Source: Streptomyces sp. NBC_01549
GTDB lineage: Bacteria; Actinomycetota; Actinomycetes; Streptomycetales; Streptomycetaceae
Direction: 5' to 3'
Assembly (NCBI RefSeq): GCF_026339955.1
Contig: NZ_JAPEPW010000002.1
Location: 434,001-498,000, forward strand
DNA length: 64,000 nt
Below the pieces are notes generated by a model. It saw only the letters and a program-made list of their open reading frames with translations, made no database searches and had not been told where the DNA came from. The position numbers and the translations under genes were made by a program. Each line of letters begins with the position of its first letter. Position 1 is the stretch's first letter. Below, in pieces: positions 16,093-24,166 of the stretch.

Positions 16093-17093
16093 CCGGCGCT
16101 CACCTCGCCGGTCGGCGGGCACTCGGCCAGGCGCAGCGGCTCGGCCATGGCGACGAGCACCTCGCGTGGTCCCTGGAAGGCCTCTCTGCTGTGCGCGGTG
16201 CGCACATTGTCGACGAGCATGAGGTCGCCGGCCTGCCACGGCTCGCGGGTGGTGCGGGCGGTGTAGGTGTCGTTGAGGAGCTGGACGATGTCCGGGCCTA
16301 TCGGGTCGCCGCCTCCGAAGCGGGTGTTGAACGGCAGTCCTTCGGCGCCGTAGACGTCGATGAGGTATTCGCGGATCTCGGGTTCGATCGTCCATTCGTT
16401 GAGGAAGGCGATCTGGTTGAACCAGCAGCGGCGGCCGGTGACCGGGTGGACCGTCACGGCGGGGCGGCGCTGTCGGGTACGCAGGCCCCCGTCGGGTTGC
16501 CAGGCGAACTCGATGGCGTGGGTGCGGCAGTAGTCCTCGATGGCGGTCCGGTCGTCGGTGCCGAAGGCCTCGGCGTACGGGGCGCCGATCTCGTCGTTGT
16601 AGGTGCGGGTGAGCAGCCAGCCCTCCTGTTCGAAGCGGTGCACCAGCTCGGTGGGCAGTGCCTCGAGGACGGCGGACGCGTCGGCGACGGCGGTGGCTCC
16701 ACCGGTGGTGGGTGCGGTCAGGCAGGCGAACAGCATCAGGCCCGGCGGCCGGAGGGTGTAGCTGAGTTCGTGGTGCATGCACATCGGCTGGTTCGACGGC
16801 CATGTCGAGGAGGAGTACACGCCCGGGGTGTGGGTCCGGCGCGGGGCGAAGGCTTCCTTGTCGGTCATCAGGGCCGGGGCCAGGCGGTGGAGGACTGCGC
16901 CGGCGTGCTCCGCGTCGCGCAGCCGCAGGCCGCGGATGAGGACCGCGCCGTGTTCGGTGACGAGGGTGCGCAGTGCCTGCCGGTGTTCGGTCGCCCAGGC
17001 AGGGGCGTCGTCGGGGGTGTCGGTGTGCAGAATCGGGGGTCCGTCGGGGTGCAGGTCCACCTCCGGCAGGGGCGCCGGGGTCGCGTACGGCAT
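16089..17093 (-). CDS. TauD/TfdA-family (SyrP-like) Fe(II)/2-oxoglutarate-dependent oxygenase
   Basis: The 334-residue protein starts at ATG 17093 after an AGGAAAAG site. Metal ligands are visible as the HxE form MCMHHELSY (~residue 98) and the distal His in DNVRTAHSREAF, followed by the 2-oxoglutarate-binding Arg in GPREVLVAM. The HxE variant and the spacing resemble SyrP-type enzymes, which hydroxylate an amino acid while it sits on a carrier protein. It lies between the adenylation protein and sbnB in one operon, so it probably oxidises the building block, or an amino acid tethered to one of the two carrier domains. Substrate and position are not determined by sequence. Confidence 0.85.
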   Translation of the reverse strand: MPYATPAPLPEVDLHPDGPPILHTDTPDDAPAWATEHRQALRTLVTEHGAVLIRGLRLRDAEHAGAVLHRLAPALMTDKEAFAPRRTHTPGVYSSSTWPSNQPMCMHHELSYTLRPPGLMLFACLTAPTTGGATAVADASAVLEALPTELVHRFEQEGWLLTRTYNDEIGAPYAEAFGTDDRTAIEDYCRTHAIEFAWQPDGGLRTRQRRPAVTVHPVTGRRCWFNQIAFLNEWTIEPEIREYLIDVYGAEGLPFNTRFGGGDPIGPDIVQLLNDTYTARTTREPWQAGDLMLVDNVRTAHSREAFQGPREVLVAMAEPLRLAECPPTGEVSAG

Positions 17094-17116
17094 GGTGCTT
17101 TTCCTTTCGGTGTTGG

Positions 17117-19630
17117 TCAGGCGGAGGTCAGGGGTGGGGTCGCGTGATGCTCGGGTCCGTTGTCGACCAGAGCGGCGAGATCGGTGAGGACCGGGTGTGC
17201 GGTCACGTCCTTGAGGGACACGGCGCGGTCCAGGGCGATGGCGAGCTTCACCGCCGAGAGGGAGGTACCGCCGCGGTCGAAGAAGTGGTCGCGGCGTCCG
17301 ATCCGGTCCTGCGGTACGCCCAAAACCTTCGCCCATGCGGCCGCCAGGCGCTGCTCGGTCGGTGTGGCCGGCGGCTGGTGGTCGTCCTCGGTGCCGGCGA
17401 GTTCCTCGGCGAGCGCCGCCAGTGCCTTCTTGTCGATCTTGCTGTTGGCGGTCAGCGGCAGGCTTTCGCGCCAGTGGAAGGCCGCGGGGACCATGTACTC
17501 GGGGAGTGAGGCACCCAGTCGATCGGTGAGGGTCCCGGTGTCGAGGGGCTTGGGCCCGGAGTAGAACGCGACCAGGTGCTTGCTCTGGTCGGCGCGTTCG
17601 ACCGTCACCACCGCGCCGTCGCGGACGCCGGGGAGACGGAGCAGGGTGTTCTCGATCTCCCCGATCTCGATCCGGAACCCCCGGATCTTGACCTGGGCAT
17701 CGCGGCGGCCGAGGAATTCCAGCTTTCCCGAAGGGTGCCAGCGGCCGTAGTCGCCGCCGAGGTAGAGCCGCGTGCCTTCGCGGTGCGGATCGACCAGGTA
17801 GGCCGCCCGGGTGAGTTCGGGGTCGTTGATGTATCCGCGGCCGACGCATACCCCGGAGAACGCGATCACGCCCGGGGCGCCCAGAGGCACCGGAGTGAGG
17901 TGTTCGTCGACGACGTAGACGCGTACGTTGTTGACCGCGCGGCCGAGCAGGACGCGGTCCGGCGCCCGGTCCATGACCTCGTGGTTGGTGTCGTCGGAGG
18001 TCTCGGTGAGCCCGTAGGCGTTGACGAGACCGATCCTGGGCTTGGCGGTGAACCAGCGTTCGGCGAGCTCCTTCTTCAGCGCCTCGCCCGTGACCGACAC
18101 GTAGCGCAGGTCGGGCAGCGTGCGGGGGCGCTGTTCGAGCTCGGTCAGGACGGCCTCGAGGTAGAAGGGCACCACTTGTAGGACGGTGACCTTGCCGTCG
18201 ATGAGGGTGTCGAGGAAGCGGGGTACGTCGAGGATGACGTCCTGTTCGACCAGCAGGGTCCGCCCACCGACCAGCAGCGCGCAGACCAGCTGCCACAGGG
18301 AGATGTCGAAGCACTGTGGCGCGGTCTGGGCGACCACGTGTCCCTCGCCGATCTGGAGGTCGTCGATCTTGGCGTAGAGGTGGTTGAGCATGCCCGCGTG
18401 CTCGCACATCGCGCCCTTCGGTTCACCGGTGGAGCCGGAGGTGAAGTAGATGTAGGCGAGTTGGCCGGGCGTGACGGGGATGCCGAGATCATCTTCGGCG
18501 TGGTCTTCCCCGTAGGCCGTGTCGACGAGGAGTCGCTCGGTTCCAGGAAGGAAGTCGAGGGCCTGGTCGAGGGTGGTGGTGCTGCCGGGTTCGGTCAGGA
18601 CCAGTGCGCATGCGGCGCGGGAGAGGGTGGTGGCGATACGTTCGGCCGGGAAGTGCGGCTCGATGGGGAGGTAGGCGCCTCCGGCTTTGAAGACCGCGAT
18701 GACGGCGGCCAGCCAGTCCAGGTTGCGCTCGGTCACCACCGCGACGACGCCTTCTCGATCGAGTCCGCGGGCTACCAGGGCGCGGGCCAGCCGGTTGGCC
18801 CGGGCGTTGAGTTCTCCGTAGGTCCACTGCCGGTCGGCGTGCACGGCGGCGACAGCGTCCGGATGGGTCCGCACCCGGTCCTCGAACAGCTCGTGCATCC
18901 GCGCATCGGGCAACATCCGTACCGGCCCAGCCAATTGATCGAGCTGGAACCGCAACTCGTCGGCGGACAGCAGGCTCTGGTGTGCGTGCTGGGCATCGAG
19001 GTCGGTGGTGATCAGTGCGAGCGCGGTCAGATGGTAGCCGGCGATGCGGGCGGCACTGTCGGCGTCGAGGGCGTCGGTGCGGTAGCGCAGCCGCAGTACG
19101 AGCCGACCGTCGTGGTGACGGATGCCCACCCGCAGTGCGGTGTCCTCGGCGAGGTCTCCGTCGACTGCGGCGTGATCGAGAACGGTCTCGAACAACGGCC
19201 CGGCCAGGCCCAGTTCGCGCCTGAGAACGTCGACGTCCTCGGCCGGGACATCCTGGTGTGCCAGCAGTTCGGCGGCGACCTGATGGGTGTTGTGCAGCAA
19301 CTCGCGCCAGGAGGCCGGTGCGGTGGTGAGCCGGCACGGGAGCGGGCTGCCGCCGCGGGCGGCGTAGCCGGTGGTGATCTCCTGTTCTCCGGACAGTGCC
19401 GCAAGCACCTTGGCGTGCGCGGCCAGCAGGAACGAGTCGAGCGGTACCGTCAGCTCCGCCGCCAGTCGGCGCAGCCCGGTCACGGTGTCGTCGGGGACCG
19501 GCGTCTCGTACTCCGCCACGCCGGGCACCGGCTGAAGCGTCCAGCGTGGGGCGGGGGTGAAGCCGCCGGCTGTCAGCACGCCGCGCCAGTACTCGCGGCC
19601 GCTGCGGGTGGGACTCACATGCGTTGCCAT
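17117..19630 (-). CDS. NRPS protein: truncated condensation-like part, adenylation domain, carrier domain
   Basis: The 837-residue protein has three parts. Residues 1-220 resemble the C-terminal half of a condensation domain; the HHxxxDG active site half is absent. Residues 243-745 form a complete adenylation domain: YIYFTSGSTGEPKG (A3), NAYGLTE (A5), GGDYGRW (A7), QVKIRGFRIEIGEIE (A8), NSKIDKKAL (A10). Residues 752-825 are a thiolation domain with the phosphopantetheine Ser790 in DRGGTSLSAV. By alignment to PheA the ten specificity residues read D-I-W-Q-S-T-A-D-D-K. The two Asp near the end suit a basic side chain such as Dap, but I cannot assign it with certainty. It lies 36 bases after the Pls-like gene and 23 before the oxygenase. 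It should load an amino acid for the membrane synthetase. Confidence 0.9.
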   Translation of the reverse strand: MATHVSPTRSGREYWRGVLTAGGFTPAPRWTLQPVPGVAEYETPVPDDTVTGLRRLAAELTVPLDSFLLAAHAKVLAALSGEQEITTGYAARGGSPLPCRLTTAPASWRELLHNTHQVAAELLAHQDVPAEDVDVLRRELGLAGPLFETVLDHAAVDGDLAEDTALRVGIRHHDGRLVLRLRYRTDALDADSAARIAGYHLTALALITTDLDAQHAHQSLLSADELRFQLDQLAGPVRMLPDARMHELFEDRVRTHPDAVAAVHADRQWTYGELNARANRLARALVARGLDREGVVAVVTERNLDWLAAVIAVFKAGGAYLPIEPHFPAERIATTLSRAACALVLTEPGSTTTLDQALDFLPGTERLLVDTAYGEDHAEDDLGIPVTPGQLAYIYFTSGSTGEPKGAMCEHAGMLNHLYAKIDDLQIGEGHVVAQTAPQCFDISLWQLVCALLVGGRTLLVEQDVILDVPRFLDTLIDGKVTVLQVVPFYLEAVLTELEQRPRTLPDLRYVSVTGEALKKELAERWFTAKPRIGLVNAYGLTETSDDTNHEVMDRAPDRVLLGRAVNNVRVYVVDEHLTPVPLGAPGVIAFSGVCVGRGYINDPELTRAAYLVDPHREGTRLYLGGDYGRWHPSGKLEFLGRRDAQVKIRGFRIEIGEIENTLLRLPGVRDGAVVTVERADQSKHLVAFYSGPKPLDTGTLTDRLGASLPEYMVPAAFHWRESLPLTANSKIDKKALAALAEELAGTEDDHQPPATPTEQRLAAAWAKVLGVPQDRIGRRDHFFDRGGTSLSAVKLAIALDRAVSLKDVTAHPVLTDLAALVDNGPEHHATPPLTSA

Positions 19631-19666
19631 CGGGTCTTTCCTCTGCTTGGTGCCGGTGTCGTGGTG

Positions 19667-22306
19667 TCAGTTGCCGGGTGCCGGGGCGGCCTGGGCGACG
19701 TGGAGTTCTCGACCGGCCTCGAACTGGGTCTTGTGGTCCGGCATTTCCCGGGCCGGGTTGCCTCCCCACTGGGCTCGCGAGGGGATTTCCTCGCCCTTCA
19801 TGAGGAAGGAGTCGGGGGCCAGTGAGGCGCCGTCGGCGATCGTCACTCCGTAGTGGACGAAGGCGCCGACCCCGAGGGTGCAGCCGCTGCCGAGGGCGCT
19901 GCGGTCGGACTTGAAGGCGCCGTCCTCCTGCGAGTGGCACTGGACCACGGTCCCGGCGTTCAGCGTGCTGTCGTCGCCGATGGTGACGAGGGTGCGCTCC
20001 GGGAAGAAGCAGCCGTCGTCGAAGACCCGCTTGCCGATCCGGGCCCCCAGCAGCCGCCAGATCACGTTCTTGAACGGGGTGCCGTCGAAGGCCTGGATGT
20101 AGTGGACCGAGGCCATCTTCCAGAAGCGCTCGTGGCGCCAGAAGGAGGATTCGTAGATCGAGCAGTACAGCGGCTGCTGGGGCTTGAAGCCGGTGGAGGC
20201 CCGTTCGACGAGCGCGAAGTGGACGACGGTGTACGTGAGGGTGAGGACGCTCGCCAGCGCGATCGCCAGTGCGCCGAACGAGGGGTAGAGGTCGACCGCG
20301 CCCATGGTGATGAGGGTGATCACGAAGAAGTGGATCAACCGCGCCAGCAGGTACAGGCCGGCGGTCGCCGCGTTGTGCCTGTTCTTGGCGGCCAGGCGGC
20401 GGCGCAGCTCGTCGCCGGTCTCGAGGTGGTTGAACCGGTTGTCGCGCATCACCGTGCGCGGGATCTCGAAGCTGGGGGAGCCCAGCAGGCCCACACCTTC
20501 GCGTACGGGTCCGTCGATGGGGACCATGACCTTCGTCGCGAGCAGGCAGTTGTCTCCGGTCCTTCCCTGCGCGGGGTATGCGATGCGGTTTCCGAGGAAG
20601 TTGCGGGGCCCGATCGACGTGCGCGACACGCGGAAGGACGTGCTGGAGAAGTCGGCGTTCATGATGGACAGTCCGTCGGCGATCATGGTGCCGGTGCCGA
20701 CCGAGCTCAGGTACGGGTTCTCCTGCTGCACCTCGGTGCCGAAGTTCGACCCGGTCTGCTCGACGCCGGACAGGTCGTATCCGAGGTAGCGCAGGTAGTG
20801 GACGATGCCGGAACTGTCGCCGAAGAGCGTGTTCAAGGACTTCCTGTTGGTCATCACCGCGATCGCCCGCTGGATGCCGTAGTGGAAGCCGTACAGCGGA
20901 TAGACCTTGCCCGGTTCGATCGCCCGGCTCAGGACGCGCGGCACGGTGCCCACCACGAGGAGACCGGCGAGCAGTGAGCCGAAGAGGACGAGCACGGCGG
21001 CGATCAAGGCATCGACATAGAAGGCCGGGCTGGTCATCGGCTGGGGGTTCAGGACCGTCTGAAGCTGCGGAAGTCCGGCGATCAGGGCATTCACGCCGCC
21101 CAGCGCCAGCGGCAGGTACACCGCCATCAGGCTCACCAGCTGCACGACGCCGTACGCGGTCCTCTTGGCGGTGGGGCAGTCGGCGGGGCCGACCGTCCGG
21201 TAGTCCACCTCGGTCGGCTGCGCCGGCGAGCCGTGCCGGCGTTCGCCGGCGGGTACCGCTTGGCCGGTGTGCAGGGAGGAGGCGTGGCCCAGCTGGGCGC
21301 CGTCGCCCATCGCGGTCTCGATGTCGAGGACCGTGTGCTCGCTGACCAGCACATCGCTGCCGAGGGTGACCGGGCCGGTCTGGATCACGCCGGCGTGGGC
21401 GCGGTAGCAGGACAGCATTACGTCCTTACGGACGATCGTACCGTCACCGATGGTGAGCAGGTCGGTGCAGACCGGGATCGTGTGGGAGAGGATCGTGACG
21501 CCCTTGCCGATCCGTGCGCCGAGCGCCCTGAGGTAGAGGACGTAGAGCGGTGAACCGGCGAACAGCCGCACGGGGCTGGTGCGGATCAGGGTCTTGACGA
21601 CCCAGAAACGCAGATAGGCCATGCCCCACAGGGGGAACTCCCCGGACCGCCAGCGGCCGACGAGCGTCCACTTCGCCACGACGGGGAAGGCACACAGGCC
21701 GAGGAAGCCCGCGCCGGCGAGCAGGACGGACCGCAGGTAGAGGTCGAACAGACCCGATCCCGCGGAGATCCACTCGTGGGCTTCCTCGACGGCCAGCGCG
21801 ACGAGGAAGGAATAGCCCAGGAAGATCAGGAACTGCAGCGTGCCGCAGACGAGGTAGCGCCGTGTACGAGCAGCCGCCGTCGCCTCCGCCCACACCGTCT
21901 CCTCGGCCGATGCCTGTACGTCGATCGGTGTCTGCGCCGGTGCCGACGCCGGAGCCTCCGCGGACGGGGACGGGACGGGGGCGGGGGCTGGGGCGGGCAA
22001 GGCATCGGCGAGCGCGGCGGACAGGCTCCGGATGGTGGGGTACCGGTAGATGTCCTTCATCGACACCGTCGGCAGGTCCCCCTGCTTCCTGACCCGCGCA
22101 CAGAACTGGGCCATCACCAAGGAATCGGCGCCCAGGTCGTTGAAGAAGTGGCTGTCGGCCGGCACCTGCTCGACGCGCACGACGCCGGCCAGCACCTCGG
22201 CCAGACGCCTCTCGGTGTCGGTCCCCGGGTCGGCGTCCCCGCCGTCCTGGAGGGTCGAGATGTCAGCCGGATCGGCCGTCAAGACCTCCACGGATTTCTC
22301 TAGCAC
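19667..22306 (-). CDS. membrane poly(amino acid) synthetase subunit: carrier domain plus six TM and three tandem Pls-type domains
   Basis: The 879-residue protein starts at GTG 22306 behind GAGGAG. Residues ~32-95 are a carrier domain with Ser62 in NDLGADSLVMAQF. A Pro/Ala linker (~100-130) follows. Then three units alternate paired membrane helices and cytosolic domains with hexapeptide-like repeats (IGKGVTILSHTIPVC, MIADGLSIMNADF, IGDDSTLNAGTVVQCHSQ). This is the layout of epsilon-poly-L-lysine synthetase (Pls) after its adenylation domain. Pls polymerises a diamino acid through its side-chain amine without a thioesterase. Here the adenylation domain is on the neighbour. It is the first gene of the minus-strand operon. 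Polymerisation of Dap is the natural prediction. Confidence 0.88.
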   Translation of the reverse strand: MLEKSVEVLTADPADISTLQDGGDADPGTDTERRLAEVLAGVVRVEQVPADSHFFNDLGADSLVMAQFCARVRKQGDLPTVSMKDIYRYPTIRSLSAALADALPAPAPAPVPSPSAEAPASAPAQTPIDVQASAEETVWAEATAAARTRRYLVCGTLQFLIFLGYSFLVALAVEEAHEWISAGSGLFDLYLRSVLLAGAGFLGLCAFPVVAKWTLVGRWRSGEFPLWGMAYLRFWVVKTLIRTSPVRLFAGSPLYVLYLRALGARIGKGVTILSHTIPVCTDLLTIGDGTIVRKDVMLSCYRAHAGVIQTGPVTLGSDVLVSEHTVLDIETAMGDGAQLGHASSLHTGQAVPAGERRHGSPAQPTEVDYRTVGPADCPTAKRTAYGVVQLVSLMAVYLPLALGGVNALIAGLPQLQTVLNPQPMTSPAFYVDALIAAVLVLFGSLLAGLLVVGTVPRVLSRAIEPGKVYPLYGFHYGIQRAIAVMTNRKSLNTLFGDSSGIVHYLRYLGYDLSGVEQTGSNFGTEVQQENPYLSSVGTGTMIADGLSIMNADFSSTSFRVSRTSIGPRNFLGNRIAYPAQGRTGDNCLLATKVMVPIDGPVREGVGLLGSPSFEIPRTVMRDNRFNHLETGDELRRRLAAKNRHNAATAGLYLLARLIHFFVITLITMGAVDLYPSFGALAIALASVLTLTYTVVHFALVERASTGFKPQQPLYCSIYESSFWRHERFWKMASVHYIQAFDGTPFKNVIWRLLGARIGKRVFDDGCFFPERTLVTIGDDSTLNAGTVVQCHSQEDGAFKSDRSALGSGCTLGVGAFVHYGVTIADGASLAPDSFLMKGEEIPSRAQWGGNPAREMPDHKTQFEAGRELHVAQAAPAPGN

Positions 22307-22404
22307 GTGAGCTCCTCGATGACGTTTCGTTCAGCGGCGGTAGGTGCGGACGGATTCGTGGTGTCCGCCTCTCCAGTAGGCCCGGCCGGGGAGTTCCTGT
22401 CCTG

Positions 22405-22450
22405 CCCCTGAATTTCGGGGCTTGACGCAGTACACCGGCCTTGATAGCCC
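22405..22450 (+). promoter_or_regulatory. promoter-like site with shared box, rightward toward sbnA
   Basis: The box CCCCTGAATTTCGGGG (22405-22420) directly precedes TTGACG (22422-22427). Seventeen bases later is TAGCCC (22445-22450). The same box and -35 recur inverted at 22729-22750. If used, it gives sbnA a leader of over 400 bases. Confidence 0.4.
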
Positions 22451-22705
22451 GCCCATTTTGCCGGTCATCGCCCTGCGATCCCTTGCTTTCCGTGCGCGTC
22501 GCCCGACTTACGACCGCATCTCACAGGCGCCCGTTCGATCCGAGGGGAAAACACCCGGGAATTGCACTGAACGTCGCCGCCTCGTCCAGCGGTGTCCGGG
22601 TGGGAAGCGGATACCTGAGTGGGGCAGGCCATGAGGGCTGGCAGCCCCCTTCCTCCATCCCGGGGTACGGCCCGCCCATGCGTGCTGTTTCACCCCTGGA
22701 ACGGC
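22451..22705. other. non-coding stretch between facing promoters of the Dap cluster
   Basis: No convincing gene is seen on either strand. If both facing promoters work, this stretch is transcribed in both directions and the two leaders overlap by about 240 bases. Confidence 0.4.
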
Positions 22706-22750
22706 CACTTATGCGCGAAGAGAGCGCATGTCAAGCCCCGAATTTCGGTG
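22706..22750 (-). promoter_or_regulatory. promoter-like site with shared box, leftward toward the synthetase operon
   Basis: Reading minus, ACCGAAATTCGGGGC leads into a perfect TTGACA -35 (22734-22729), with TAAGTG or CATAAG about 15-17 bases on. The core CCGAATTTCGG is an 11-bp palindrome. ATGCGC/GCGCAT (22711-22729) forms a further inverted repeat inside the spacer. The box is nearly identical to that of the facing promoter. Confidence 0.45.
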
Positions 22751-22891
22751 GCATGACAAGGCTGCCCGGATTCGGGCGTACTGGAGGAGTTCCGACGAGT
22801 CGCAACTCGCCACACCGAATTCCTCCCGGGCCGCACCCAGACGGATCAACGGCCGGAAGGCAGTCCCCTCACCACTGTCAAGGAGCCGACC

Positions 22892-23869
22892 ATGCCCGTC
22901 ATATCCGTCCCCCAGGACTTCAACGAGGACGACCTCTTCGTCGACCTTGAGGGAATCTTCGGGCAATCACTGTTCCTCAAGTGCGAGGGCTTCAATTTCG
23001 CCGGATCGATCAAACTCAAGGCCGCCACCGAAATGGTCGAAGCCGCCGAACGCGACGGCCTGCTGACGCCCGACTCGGTTCTGGTCGAGTCGTCCTCGGG
23101 CAACCTGGGCGTGGCCCTGAGCATGATCGCGGCCGCCAAGGGCTACCGGTTCCTGTGTGTGACCGACTCCCGCTGCAACCTGGCGACCAGGCTGATGATG
23201 GAATCCCTGGGAAGCCAGGTCCACCTCATCACCGAGCCCGACCCCGTCAGCGGCTTCCTCGGCGCACGCATCGACCACGTCCGCGCGCTGTGTGCCTCCG
23301 ACGACCGCTATGTGTGGCTCAACCAGTACACCAACCCCGGCAACAGCATGGCCCACTACCGCAGGACCGCGCCGGCCATCGCCCGGCAGTTCCCGGAACT
23401 GGATGTGCTGTTCGTCGGCGCCGGCACCACCGGAACCCTGATGGGCTGCGCGCGCTACTTCCGCCAGTGGCACCGCCCGGTGCGCATCGTGGCCGTCGAC
23501 AGCGTGGGATCGGTGACGTTCGGGGGCGCCGCCGGCCGACGGATGATTCCCGGCCTGGGCGCGAGCAGGCGGCCGCCGCTCCTGGACGAGTCCTATGTGG
23601 ACGACGTGGTGCGCGTGGCGGAGACCGACACCATCCGGACCTGTCACCGACTGGCCAGGCGCGGGTTCCTGTTCGGGGGGTCCACCGGCACCGTGGTCAG
23701 CGGCGCGATGGACTGGCTGGGCCGGGAAAAGGGACGGGGGTTGACCGCGGTGGCCATCGCCCCGGATCTGGGTGAGCGGTATCTGGAGACCATCTACCAG
23801 ACCAACTGGGTGCAGGACCTGTACAGCGAGGACGTCCTCGACTCCAAGACGCTGACCACCGCACCCTAA
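22892..23869 (+). CDS. sbnA: SbnA-type N-(2-amino-2-carboxyethyl)-L-glutamate synthase (PLP, cysteine synthase family)
   Basis: The 325-residue PLP enzyme is of fold type II. The Schiff-base Lys lies in FAGSIKLKAA (~residue 38), the phosphate and substrate loops are SSSGNLGVALS and GAGTTGTLMG, and GGSTGT lies near the C-terminus. SbnA joins O-phospho-L-serine and L-glutamate into the precursor that SbnB converts to L-Dap; length and motifs fit SbnA better than a cysteine synthase. AAGGAG precedes the ATG with good spacing. It is divergent from the synthetase operon. Its stop TAA (23867-23869) lies inside the inverted repeat of a MITE-like element, so the last residues may have been altered by insertion. 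Confidence 0.9.
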   Translation: MPVISVPQDFNEDDLFVDLEGIFGQSLFLKCEGFNFAGSIKLKAATEMVEAAERDGLLTPDSVLVESSSGNLGVALSMIAAAKGYRFLCVTDSRCNLATRLMMESLGSQVHLITEPDPVSGFLGARIDHVRALCASDDRYVWLNQYTNPGNSMAHYRRTAPAIARQFPELDVLFVGAGTTGTLMGCARYFRQWHRPVRIVAVDSVGSVTFGGAAGRRMIPGLGASRRPPLLDESYVDDVVRVAETDTIRTCHRLARRGFLFGGSTGTVVSGAMDWLGREKGRGLTAVAIAPDLGERYLETIYQTNWVQDLYSEDVLDSKTLTTAP

Positions 23870-24033
23870 GGGCTGTCCCGTAATCCCCGGCGGGCGCACG
23901 ACGACAGCTACAGCACCTCGCCGCGTTGTCGGATCGCCCGAATACGCCCGGTATGAGGACGACCCTCCGCCTTGCGATGCACCGCATCTGACGCCGCGCG
24001 CTGATCCACCGGGGATTACGGGACAGCCCTTAG
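23866..24033. mobile_element. MITE-like element with perfect 25-bp terminal inverted repeats
   Basis: The left end 23866-23890 starts CTAAGGGCTGTCCCGTAATC, and the right end 24009-24033 is its exact reverse complement over 25 bases. The 168-bp element has no coding capacity. The end type (GGGCTGTCCCGTAA) is common among Streptomyces IS elements of the IS5 kind, so a full-length relative elsewhere in the genome could have moved it. It begins on the sbnA stop codon. Confidence 0.85.
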
Positions 24034-24166
24034 CCGTCCGGCGGATCATGCCGCAGACGCGGAGCTTGGCACGCCCGTCTGTGCTCATGAGAGACCGTCG
24101 CTTCCCTCCGACGTGATCCGCCGGAGCGGCCCTACTCGTCGGCGCGGCCGCCGCGAGCGACGGCGG

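Noticed and set aside
15022..16803. 593-residue frame as a fusion with SbnB
   Set aside because: The upstream part is a shadow of the oxygenase gene; ATG 16092 overlaps its stop.
16089..18407. 772-residue frame as an oxygenase fusion
   Set aside because: The N-terminal part is a shadow of the adenylation gene; the real start at 17093 has an RBS.
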